Source: Lentisalinibacter sp964427415 (GTDB lineage Bacteria; Pseudomonadota; Gammaproteobacteria; Steroidobacterales; Woeseiaceae). Taken from it: 64,000 nt of DNA. Location of the stretch: the NCBI GenBank assembly GCA_964427415.1, contig CAYRUH010000004.1, positions 58,409 to 122,408 of the forward strand. Direction: 5' to 3'. Shown here piece by piece: positions 46,121 to 55,469 of the stretch. Under the pieces are notes generated by a model. The model worked only from the letters and a program-made list of their open reading frames with translations, ran no database searches and was not told where the DNA came from. Made by a program: the position numbers and the translations under genes. Every line of letters begins with the position of its first letter. Within the stretch, counting starts at the first letter, position 1.

Positions 46121-47040
46121 CGATCGTGGCCGCGGCCGCGGCCGCCGCCGCAGGCGCCATGGCCGCCGTCCCGCTGCAGGCCCAGGACGAGATGGCTGAC
46201 GTGGAGATCGGCGTCAGGGATCTCGGCAACGGGCTCTACATGCTGACCGGGCGGGGCGGCAACATGGGGCTGTCGGTGGGTGATGATGCCACCTTCCTCA
46301 TCGACGACCAGTTCGCGCCGCTGACGCCGAAGATCAAGGCCGCCATAGCCGGGCTGACCGACAATCCGGTGAAGTTCGTGTTCAACACCCACTGGCACTT
46401 CGATCACGTCGGCGGTAACGAGAACTTCGGCGAGACCGGCGCGGTGATCGTCGCCCACGACAACGTGCGCGAGCGCATGAGCAAGGATCAGTTCATGGAG
46501 GCGTTCAACCGGCAAGTGCTGGCCTCGCCGCCGGAGGCGCTGCCGGTCGTCACCTTCAACGACAAAGTGACGCTGCATCTCAATGGCGAGACGATCCGCG
46601 CCTTCCACACGCCCCGTGCCCACACGGACGGCGACAGCGTGATCCACTTCGACGGCGCCAACGTGTTCCACGTGGGCGATACCTTCTTCCACAAGATGTA
46701 TCCCTTCATCGACGGCGGCAGCGGCGGTTCCGTGGACGGCGTCATCGAGGCCGCGAACGCCGTGCTTGCGATGAGCGACGAAGACAGCGTCATCATTCCC
46801 GGCCACGGACCCATCGCCACCCGGGACGACCTGCGTGCCTACCGGGACATGCTGGCCACGGTCCGCGATTCCATCAGGGCGATGATCGCCGACGGTATGA
46901 GCCTCGAGCAGGTGCAGGCCGCCCGGCCCACGGCCGACTTCGACGCCACGCACAATGAGATGGGCATGTTCGAGCCGGCCCAGTGGGTGGGCCTGCTGCA
47001 CGGACTGCTGGCGCCGGCAGAGGACGCCGGCGCGGAATGA
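46093..47040 (+). CDS. Exported metallo-beta-lactamase-fold hydrolase
   Basis: The 315-residue protein from ATG 46093 has an Ala-rich signal peptide (to about residue 30, PLQAQ). The zinc motif HWHFDHVGG has His100, His102, Asp104 and His105. Other ligands are in FHTPRAHTDGDSVIHF and IIPGHGPIA. The family is large (class B-like and quinoprotein-relay hydrolases), and beta-lactam cleavage is not implied. AGGAGA lies just before the first ATG. Confidence 0.88.
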   Translation: MKWRTMKWRTIVAAAAAAAAGAMAAVPLQAQDEMADVEIGVRDLGNGLYMLTGRGGNMGLSVGDDATFLIDDQFAPLTPKIKAAIAGLTDNPVKFVFNTHWHFDHVGGNENFGETGAVIVAHDNVRERMSKDQFMEAFNRQVLASPPEALPVVTFNDKVTLHLNGETIRAFHTPRAHTDGDSVIHFDGANVFHVGDTFFHKMYPFIDGGSGGSVDGVIEAANAVLAMSDEDSVIIPGHGPIATRDDLRAYRDMLATVRDSIRAMIADGMSLEQVQAARPTADFDATHNEMGMFEPAQWVGLLHGLLAPAEDAGAE

Positions 47041-47084
47041 GGGGAGTGCCGCGGGGCACGCGGCCCGGCGGCCTCTCCGGCCTG

Positions 47085-48602
47085 CTAGAGGCGGAAGCGG
47101 ATCCCCTGGGCGAGCGGCATCTCGGTGCCCCAGTTGATGGTGGTCGTCTGCCGGCGCATGTAGGCCTTCCAGGCGTCGGAGCCGGATTCCCGGCCGCCGC
47201 CGGTCTCCTTCTCGCCGCCGAAGGCGCCGCCGATCTCGGCGCCCGAGGTACCGATATTCACGTTGGCGATGCCACAGTCCGAACCGCCCGCGGACAGGAA
47301 TCGCTCGGCGTGCTGCAGCTTGTCCGTGAAGATCGCCGACGACAGGCCCTGACCGACGCCGTTGTGCAGGGCAAGTGCCTCGTCCAGCGTCTCGTAGCCG
47401 ATCAGATAGAGGATGGGCGCGAAGGTCTCGGCCTGCACGATGGGCCAGTGATTCTCCGCCATCACCAGCGTCGGTTCGACGTAGAAGCCGGGCCGGTCCA
47501 GCCGGTGGCCGCCGTACAGCACCTTGCCATGATGAGAGAGGATGTCCTCGATGGCACGCTCGAAATTTGAGACCGCCTGGTTGTCGATGAGCGGGCCCAT
47601 CAGCGTGTTCTCGTCCAGCGGATCGCCGATGCGCACCTGACCGTAGGCGCGGATGAGGCGCTCCTTCAGCTCGTCCCGGCGCGAGTCGTGCACCAGCACC
47701 CGGCGGGTGGTCGTGCAGCGCTGTCCGGCCGTGCCGACCGCGCCGAAGACGATGGCCGGCACGGCCAGATCCATGATGGCGTACTCGTCGACGATGATGG
47801 CGTTGTTGCCGCCCAACTCCAGCAGGCTCCGACCCATGCGGGCGGCGACCCGCTCACCCACCCGGCGGCCCACCGCCGTCGAGCCGGTGAAGGAGAGCAG
47901 GTCCACCCGCGGGTCGTCTACGAAGGCCTCGGCTTGTTCGGTGCCGCCGTCGTTGAACAGGTTGAAGATGGGCGGATGCGAGAGGCCGGCAAGTACCTCG
48001 TTACAGATTTTCTGCACCGCCAGCGAGACCAGCGGCGTCTTCGGCGAGGGCTTCCAGACCGAAACGTTGCCGCAGACGGCCGCGATCAGGGCGTTCCAGG
48101 ACCAGACGGCGACGGGGAAGTTAAAAGCCGTGACGATCCCCACCATGCCCAGCGGATGCCACTGCTCGTACATGCGGTGCGAGGGCCGCTCCGAGTGCAT
48201 GGTCTTGCCATAGAGCATGCGCGACTGGCCCACGGCGAAGTCGGCGATGTCGATCATCTCCTGCACCTCGCCGTCGCCCTCGGCCTTGATCTTGCCGTTC
48301 TCCAGGCTGACCAGGCTGCCGAGCGCATCCTTGTTATCCCGCAGCGCGAGACCGACGCGACGGACGGCCTCGCCACGCACCGGCGCAGGCGTGTTGCGCC
48401 ACGCCGCGAACGCGTCCCGGGCGGCGATCATGAGCCGTTCGTATTCCCCCGCGCTGGTGGCCCTGACGCTGCCGAGCACCTCACCCGTGGCCGGATTCAC
48501 AGACTCGATCGGGGCTCCCGGATCCTTCTCGATGGCCTTGCCGCCGCACCAGGTGCCGTGGTTCTCGGCCTCGAGACCGAGCCGTTTCAGGATATCTTTC
48601 AT
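47085..48602 (-). CDS. ALDH7-type aldehyde dehydrogenase (alpha-aminoadipic semialdehyde / piperideine-6-carboxylate dehydrogenase)
   Basis: The 505-residue NAD-dependent dehydrogenase has FTGSTAVGRRVGERVA, LELGGNNAIIV (the GGNN variant typical of ALDH7) and GTAGQRCTTTRRVLVH with the catalytic cysteine. ALDH7 enzymes oxidise alpha-aminoadipic semialdehyde in lysine breakdown (AmaB, antiquitin). No other lysine-catabolic gene is adjacent, so the substrate is inferred from family alone. The ATG at 48602 is preferred over longer frames. Confidence 0.88.
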   Translation of the reverse strand: MKDILKRLGLEAENHGTWCGGKAIEKDPGAPIESVNPATGEVLGSVRATSAGEYERLMIAARDAFAAWRNTPAPVRGEAVRRVGLALRDNKDALGSLVSLENGKIKAEGDGEVQEMIDIADFAVGQSRMLYGKTMHSERPSHRMYEQWHPLGMVGIVTAFNFPVAVWSWNALIAAVCGNVSVWKPSPKTPLVSLAVQKICNEVLAGLSHPPIFNLFNDGGTEQAEAFVDDPRVDLLSFTGSTAVGRRVGERVAARMGRSLLELGGNNAIIVDEYAIMDLAVPAIVFGAVGTAGQRCTTTRRVLVHDSRRDELKERLIRAYGQVRIGDPLDENTLMGPLIDNQAVSNFERAIEDILSHHGKVLYGGHRLDRPGFYVEPTLVMAENHWPIVQAETFAPILYLIGYETLDEALALHNGVGQGLSSAIFTDKLQHAERFLSAGGSDCGIANVNIGTSGAEIGGAFGGEKETGGGRESGSDAWKAYMRRQTTTINWGTEMPLAQGIRFRL

Positions 48603-48867
48603 GGCTGTCACTCCCGGCCGACGCGGCGAGGCCGCGAGCCCGCTTGATAACGTTACTAAAGGGGTGGAAAACAATGCCGCGCATTGTCCCACCTGACCGG
48701 TGAGGCCGCCACCGAGGGTTTCCCGGATGGGGGGCGCCTGGCCCCGCCGTTCCCGCGCTGCAGGCGCATTCCGGTCGGGACGCGGGAAGCGCCGACGATT
48801 TCTTGCGTAACTTGTTTGAATCCCTGAAAGTTTTGCTTTGCAGCAAGGCCCGTGGCATATTCCTGCC

Positions 48868-50238
48868 ATGTCTCAAACAACCGCACAGACGAACTGGCAT
48901 CCCACCAGCTGGCAGAGCCGCGAGGCCACCCAGCAGGCCACCTATCCCGATCGCGACGCCCTGGACGACGCCGTTGCCCGGCTGAGCCGGCTGCCGCCGC
49001 TGGTCACCTCCTGGGAGGTAGAGAACCTCAAGCAGCACATCGCCAGCGCCCAGCGAGGCGAGGCGTTCGTCCTCCAGGGCGGCGACTGCGCCGAGACCTT
49101 CGACGACTGCACCTCCGAGAGCATCGTGCAGAAGTTGAAGATCCTGCTGCAGATGTCGCTGGTTATGCTGTACGGGCTGAAGAAGCCGGTGGTGCGCGTC
49201 GGCCGCATGGCCGGTCAGTATGCCAAGCCGCGGTCGGCCGATGCCGAGACCCGTGACGGCGAGACGCTACCGAGCTTCCGCGGCGATCTCATCAACCGCA
49301 GCCCTTTCACGGCCGGCGACCGGGTACCGGATCCGGAACTCATACTGCGCGGCTACGAGCGAGCAGCTCTGACGCTGAATTTCGTTCGCTCGCTGGTCGA
49401 TGGCGGCTTCGCCGACCTGCACCACCCGGAGAACTGGGATCTGGACTGGGTGGGTCATTCGCCGATGGCCGCCGAGTACCAGCGCATCGCCGACGCCATC
49501 TCCCATTCGCTGGATTTCTTCGAGTCTATTGCGGGCCGGCCCATCCATCACACCCGGCGGGCGGACATCTATGCCGGCCACGAGGGACTGCACCTGCACT
49601 ACGAGCAGGCCCAGACCCGGCTGCGGCGTGACCGCTGGTACGATCTGACGACCCATTTTCCCTGGATCGGCATGCGCACCGCCAATGTGGACGGCGCCCA
49701 CGTCGAATACTTCCGTGGCGTCGCGAATCCGCTCGGTGTGAAGATCGGTCCCGGCATGACGGCGGAGTGGCTGCAGGAACTGATCGGCATCCTCAATCCG
49801 AGCAACGAGCCGGGTCGGCTGACCCTGATCCATCGGCTCGGCGCGAAGCAGGTGGAGGAGGGTTTGCCGCCGCTGATCCGGGCGGCCCGTGCCACGGGCA
49901 GCCCGGTGCTCTGGGTCTGCGATCCGATGCATGGCAACACGGAGAGCACCTCGGGCGGGTTCAAGACGCGCCGCGTTGACAACATCGTCTCGGAACTGAA
50001 GGACGCGTTCCGAATCCACCGCGAGATGGGCAGCTATCTGGGCGGTGTGCATCTGGAGCTGACCGGCGCGAACGTCACCGAGTGCATCGGCGGCGCGCGC
50101 GGCCTGGCCGAGGCCGATCTGAAGCGGGCCTACCGCTCCCAGGTGGATCCCCGGCTGAACTACGAACAGGCCATGGAGGTGGCGATGCTGATTGCCGGCC
50201 TCCGCGACGCCGTGGAATCTCACCGCAAGGCCGGCTAA
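48868..50238 (+). CDS. Class II (plant-type) 3-deoxy-7-phosphoheptulonate synthase
   Basis: DAHP synthase carries out the first shikimate-pathway step. The 456-residue protein from ATG 48868 starts WHPTSWQSREATQQATY after a short leader and contains LQGGDCAETF, the VGRMAGQYAKPRS phosphoenolpyruvate-binding segment, WIGMRTANVDGAHVEYFRG and VCDPMHGNTE. It is class II, unrelated in sequence to the AroF/G/H enzymes of E. coli. It is divergent from the ALDH7 gene, with a 265-bp shared control region. Confidence 0.95.
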   Translation: MSQTTAQTNWHPTSWQSREATQQATYPDRDALDDAVARLSRLPPLVTSWEVENLKQHIASAQRGEAFVLQGGDCAETFDDCTSESIVQKLKILLQMSLVMLYGLKKPVVRVGRMAGQYAKPRSADAETRDGETLPSFRGDLINRSPFTAGDRVPDPELILRGYERAALTLNFVRSLVDGGFADLHHPENWDLDWVGHSPMAAEYQRIADAISHSLDFFESIAGRPIHHTRRADIYAGHEGLHLHYEQAQTRLRRDRWYDLTTHFPWIGMRTANVDGAHVEYFRGVANPLGVKIGPGMTAEWLQELIGILNPSNEPGRLTLIHRLGAKQVEEGLPPLIRAARATGSPVLWVCDPMHGNTESTSGGFKTRRVDNIVSELKDAFRIHREMGSYLGGVHLELTGANVTECIGGARGLAEADLKRAYRSQVDPRLNYEQAMEVAMLIAGLRDAVESHRKAG

Positions 50239-50241
50239 CCA

Positions 50242-50276
50242 GATCGGGCCTGAAGTCGGGCCCGAGGGCCTCCTAC
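50242..50276. repeat. REP-like palindrome between convergent aroG-type and rluE genes
   Basis: The sequence gatcgggcctgaagtcggg followed by cccgagggcctcctac shares the gatcgggcctgaag core and the cctcctac end with the 43111-43178 repeat. It again lies between convergent genes and overlaps the last codon of rluE. Confidence 0.7.
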
Positions 50277-50848
50277 CGGCGGAATCGGCGGAGCATGGGC
50301 CAGGCTTTGCGGGTCGGGATATCGCGGTACTCTCCCGGTTGCAGGCCGTGCACCTCCCAGGGCCCGATACGGGTGCGGATGAGTCGCAGCACCGGCAGGC
50401 CCACTGCGGCGCCCATGCGCCGGACCTGGCGGTTGCGGCCCTCGTCGATGGTGATGCGCAGCCAGGCATCGGGCACGCTTTGCCGGTAGCGGATGGGCGG
50501 GTTGCGGGGCCAGAGCCACTCCGGTTCTTCGACGGCACTCGCGTCCAGCGCGCGGGCCGTGTGGCCGCGGACGTCGATACCATCCCGCAGCCGGGTGAGA
50601 GCATCCGCGGCAACGATACCCTCCACCTGAGCATAGTAGGTCTTCGGCAGCTTGTGGCGAGGGTCGGCGATTGCGGCCTGCAGCCGGCCGTCGTCGGTGA
50701 TTGCCAGCAGACCCTCGCTATCGTAATCGAGCCTGCCGGCCGGATACACGTCCGGGATATCCACGCAGGCGGCGAGCGTCTCGCGGCCGCGCAGATCGGT
50801 GAACGCCGACAGCACCCGGTAGGGCTTGTTGAGGAGCACGAGTCGCAT
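50273..50848 (-). CDS. rluE: 23S rRNA pseudouridine synthase RluE
   Basis: The 191-residue protein of the RsuA/RluB/E/F group has GRLDYDSEGLLAITDDG with the catalytic aspartate, and EGRNRQVRRMGAAVGLPVLR. There is no N-terminal S4 domain, as in RluE, which modifies U2457 of 23S rRNA. The length agrees with the family. Confidence 0.9.
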   Translation of the reverse strand: MRLVLLNKPYRVLSAFTDLRGRETLAACVDIPDVYPAGRLDYDSEGLLAITDDGRLQAAIADPRHKLPKTYYAQVEGIVAADALTRLRDGIDVRGHTARALDASAVEEPEWLWPRNPPIRYRQSVPDAWLRITIDEGRNRQVRRMGAAVGLPVLRLIRTRIGPWEVHGLQPGEYRDIPTRKAWPMLRRFRR

Positions 50849-51087
50849 GCCGTGACCATACCCCCGGCGGGCGCCCGGTAACAGTCGGCGGGCGCGGCTC
50901 GGAACGGTCTCGAGGGGGCCGGTTCAGCGGCTTCCCGGATTGCAGCGGCTATTGGCGGCCGGTATCATGACGCACCGCAATATATTTGGTCCCGCAAACA
51001 TCTGACGCAGACAGCTGACGGGGTGAAATTCCCCCGCAAGCGCCTGATTCCTGTGGACCTGCCTGATCAATCGCACTGGAGTGAACC

Positions 51088-52695
51088 ATGAGTAACCCCG
51101 CGCGTCCGTCTCCCGGAGACGGCCCAGAAGTGTTGGCAGCGATGCACGAGGGTTTCGACGAGGTACTCACCCCGGAGGCGCTGCGATTCGTCGCCGCGCT
51201 GCACCGGGAGTTCACGCCGCGGGTCCGTGGCCTGCTGAAGGCGCGGGACGAGCGTCAGGCCCGCATCGATGCCGGCGAGATGCCCGATTTCCTCGAGGAG
51301 ACCCGCGAGATCCGCGACTCCGAGTGGAAGGTGACCGAGGCACCGGCCGACCTGCAGGACCGCCGCGTCGAGATCACCGGCCCGACCGACCGCAAAATGA
51401 TCATCAACGCGCTGAACTCGGGCGCGAAGGTGTTCATGGCCGATTGCGAGGACTCGATGACGCCCAGCTGGTACAACGTGGTCCAGGGGCAGATCAACCT
51501 GCGCGATGCGGCGAACCGCAGCATCAGTTTCGACGCGCCCAACGGCAAGCATTACAAACTGGGCGACAAGATCGCCACACTGGTCGTCCGTCCCCGCGGC
51601 TGGCACCTGTTCGAGAAGCACCTGACGGTGGACGGCGAGCAAGTGCCGGGCGCGTTCGTGGACTTCGGCCTGTACCTGTTCCATAACGCGAAGGAACTCA
51701 AGAACCAGGGCACCGGGCCGTATTTCTATCTGCCGAAGCTGGAGAGCCACAAGGAAGCCGCGCTCTGGTCCGACGTGTTCCGCTTCGCCGAGAAGGCCGG
51801 CGTCGTAGACGAGGGCGCCATCAAGGTTACTGTGCTGATCGAGACGATCCTGGCGGCCTTCGAGGTGGATGAGATCCTGCACGCACTGAAGGACTACATC
51901 GTCGGCCAGAACTGCGGGCGCTGGGACTACATCTTCAGCTTCATCAAGAAGTTCCGGAAGTTCCCGGAATTCGTGCTGCCGGACCGCAACGAGGTCGGCA
52001 TGACCACCCATTTCCTGCGCTCCTATTCACTGCTGGTGATCAAGACCTGCCATCGCCGGGGCGCCTTCGCGATCGGCGGCATGGCGGCCCAGATCCCCAT
52101 CAAGGACGACCCGGAGGCCAACGAGGAGGCCATCGCCAAGGTGCGGGCGGACAAGGAGCGCGAGGCCACCGACGGCCACGACGGTACCTGGGTGGCCCAT
52201 CCCGGTCTCGTGCCGATCGCCATGGAGATATTCGACCGCCATATGCCGCAGCCGAATCAGGTGGACCGCCAGCGCGAGGACGTGGAGGTGACCGCGGCGG
52301 ACCTGCTGCAGGTGCCCCAGGGGCGCATCACCGAGGCGGGGCTGCGCAACAACATCTCGGTGGGCGTGCAGTACATGGCGGCCTGGCTCGGCGGCAACGG
52401 CTGCGTGCCCCTGTACAACCTCATGGAGGATGCGGCCACCGCGGAGATCGCCCGCGCCCAGGTCTGGCAGTGGGTGCACCACGAGACCGGCGTGCTCGAC
52501 GACGGCCGGCCGGTCACCGGCGAGCTGTTCAACAGCGTGCTCGCCGAGGAGATGGAGAACATCCGCGCAGAGGTCGGCGAGGATGCCTACGCCGCCGGCA
52601 ACTACGGGAAGGCGGCGGCGCTGATGGACAGGATCACCCGCGAGGACGACTTCGAGAGCTTCCTGACGCTGGAGGCCTACCGGGAGATCGATTGA
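51088..52695 (+). CDS. aceB: Malate synthase A
   Basis: This glyoxylate-shunt enzyme joins glyoxylate and acetyl-CoA. The 535-residue length fits the A isoform (E. coli 533). Landmarks include FMADCEDSMTPSW, LVVRPRGWHLFEKH, and GVQYMAAWLGGNGCVPLYNL with a C-terminal VWQWVHHETG. It is followed by aceA 106 bases downstream in the same direction. The 240-bp upstream region is AT-richer than its surroundings and probably holds the promoter. Confidence 0.96.
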   Translation: MSNPARPSPGDGPEVLAAMHEGFDEVLTPEALRFVAALHREFTPRVRGLLKARDERQARIDAGEMPDFLEETREIRDSEWKVTEAPADLQDRRVEITGPTDRKMIINALNSGAKVFMADCEDSMTPSWYNVVQGQINLRDAANRSISFDAPNGKHYKLGDKIATLVVRPRGWHLFEKHLTVDGEQVPGAFVDFGLYLFHNAKELKNQGTGPYFYLPKLESHKEAALWSDVFRFAEKAGVVDEGAIKVTVLIETILAAFEVDEILHALKDYIVGQNCGRWDYIFSFIKKFRKFPEFVLPDRNEVGMTTHFLRSYSLLVIKTCHRRGAFAIGGMAAQIPIKDDPEANEEAIAKVRADKEREATDGHDGTWVAHPGLVPIAMEIFDRHMPQPNQVDRQREDVEVTAADLLQVPQGRITEAGLRNNISVGVQYMAAWLGGNGCVPLYNLMEDAATAEIARAQVWQWVHHETGVLDDGRPVTGELFNSVLAEEMENIRAEVGEDAYAAGNYGKAAALMDRITREDDFESFLTLEAYREID

Positions 52696-52801
52696 CCCAT
52701 CGGACCCCCTCGACATCAGACCAATGTACCAGTGGTCCCGCCGTGGCCATCGGGTACCATCCGAAACCCACTAACGGCGTGTCAGCGAGGAGTAGAGAAT
52801 C

Positions 52802-54082
<1,281 letters not shown>

Positions 54083-54104
54083 GTCATGGTTGGAGTATGC
54101 TGGG

Positions 54105-54135
54105 AACGGCGCCCCTGCGGGCGCCGTTTTCTTTG
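54105..54135 (+). terminator. Rho-independent terminator after aceBA
   Basis: A 9-bp perfect stem (aacggcgcc/ggcgccgtt) with a 6-base loop is followed by tttcttt. It lies 22 bases after the aceA stop and separates the aceBA genes from the isocitrate dehydrogenase remnant. Confidence 0.85.
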
Positions 54136-54155
54136 CGGATCCGGGCGAATACACG

Positions 54156-54738
54156 ATGCGGTACGAGAAGATCACAATCCCGGAGCACGGCGACGTCATC
54201 ACCATGAACCGGGACTTCCGCCTCCCAGGAGGTGCAGAAGCGGATCAAGTTCCTGCAGCAGATCCTGCTGCGGCCGGAGGAGTATGACCTCATCGTCACG
54301 ATGAACCTGAATGGCGACTACATCTCGGACGCCCTCGCGGCCCAGGTAGGCGGGATCGGCATCGCGCCCGGAGGCAATATCGGCGACGGGGTCGGCGTGC
54401 TCGAGGCCACCCACGGCACCGCGCCCGGCTTCGCCGGCAAGGACCGGGTGAATCCCGGCTCGCTCATCCTTTCTGCCGAGATGTTGCCGCGCTACCTCGG
54501 CTCGACCGAGGCCGCCGGCTTCATCATCAAGGGCGTTGCCGATACCATCGCCCACAAGGAACTGACCTTCGATCTGGCCCGGCTGCGAGAGGCGATCCGC
54601 AAACCGAAGCGTCCTGCCGGCAGCCATCCCCATGGCAAGCAGGACGTGGAGCAGGAACTCGATCAGTTCATCCCGGACGCCACGCGGGTGGGTACGAAAT
54701 GCTTCGGCGAGGCCGTCATTCGCCACACGGACGACTGA
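54156..54738 (+). pseudogene. icd: Isocitrate dehydrogenase (NADP-type) remnant with large internal deletion
   Basis: ATG 54156 opens MRYEKITIPEHGDVITMNRD, a typical icd N-terminus, but after about 20 codons the frame shifts. From about 54229 another frame encodes the enzyme's C-terminal third: FLQQILLRPEEYDLIVTMNL, GDYISDALAAQVGGIGIAPG and NPGSLILSAEMLPRYLG, ending KCFGEAVIRHTDD. Roughly 250 residues, including the phosphorylation/isocitrate-binding serine region and most substrate ligands, are missing. It cannot make an active enzyme. The stop overlaps the start of the uracil-DNA glycosylase gene. Confidence 0.9.
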
Positions 54739-55397
54739 TGGCTGACCGCCAGAGGGCCATCCCGCGGCACCAGTACGACCCGGACTGCACCCGCTGTCCG
54801 CGTCTTGCGACGCATCTGGCCGCGGTGCGGCAGAGGCACCCGGACTACAAAGCGCTGCCCGTGCCGCCCTTCGGCGACCCCGACGCGCGCCTGCTGATCG
54901 TGGGTCTCGCTCCGGGCATGCACGGCGCCAACCGGAGCGGCCGGCCGTTCACCGGCGACTTTGCCGGCATCCTGCTGTATCGGGCCCTGTACGATGCGAG
55001 TTTTGCCAGCCGACCGGAGTCGGTGTCCGCCGACGACGGGCTCGAACTCAGGGATTGCCGCATCACCAACGCCGTGAAGTGCCTGCCGCCGCAGAACAAG
55101 CCGACCACGGAAGAGGTGGACGAATGCAATCCCTACCTCCGGGCGGAGCTCGGCACGATGCGCGATGGCGGCGTGGTGCTGGCCCTGGGCTCTATCGCCC
55201 ACCGCGCGGTGCTGAAGGCATTCGGCCTGAAGCAGAATGCGAACGGGTTCGGCCATGGCGCGGAACACGCGTTACCCCGCGACCTGACGCTGCTGGATTC
55301 CTATCACTGCAGCCGCTACAACACCCAGACGCGGCGGCTGACCGAGGAGATGTTTCATGCCGTCATCGGGCGGGCACGGCAACTCGTCGGTGCCTGA
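54738..55397 (+). CDS. Family 5 uracil-DNA glycosylase (UdgB-like)
   Basis: The 219-residue protein has motif 1 LIVGLAPGMHGANRSGRPFT (GLAPxxHGANRTGRPFTGD in family 5), a middle NAVKCLPPQNKPT, and a C-terminal SYHCSRYNTQTRRLT where most relatives have HPS. Cysteines in CTRC and later positions fit a [4Fe-4S] cluster. It removes uracil and other deaminated bases from DNA. The start overlaps the icd remnant's stop; uvrC, another repair gene, follows. Confidence 0.9.
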   Translation: MADRQRAIPRHQYDPDCTRCPRLATHLAAVRQRHPDYKALPVPPFGDPDARLLIVGLAPGMHGANRSGRPFTGDFAGILLYRALYDASFASRPESVSADDGLELRDCRITNAVKCLPPQNKPTTEEVDECNPYLRAELGTMRDGGVVLALGSIAHRAVLKAFGLKQNANGFGHGAEHALPRDLTLLDSYHCSRYNTQTRRLTEEMFHAVIGRARQLVGA

Positions 55398-55469
55398 GGC
55401 GGCGCCCGAGACGGTGTCCGGGCGCAGCGATAGCGCCATCGTCATGCTGCGTCCGTTATCCTAGAGAGC

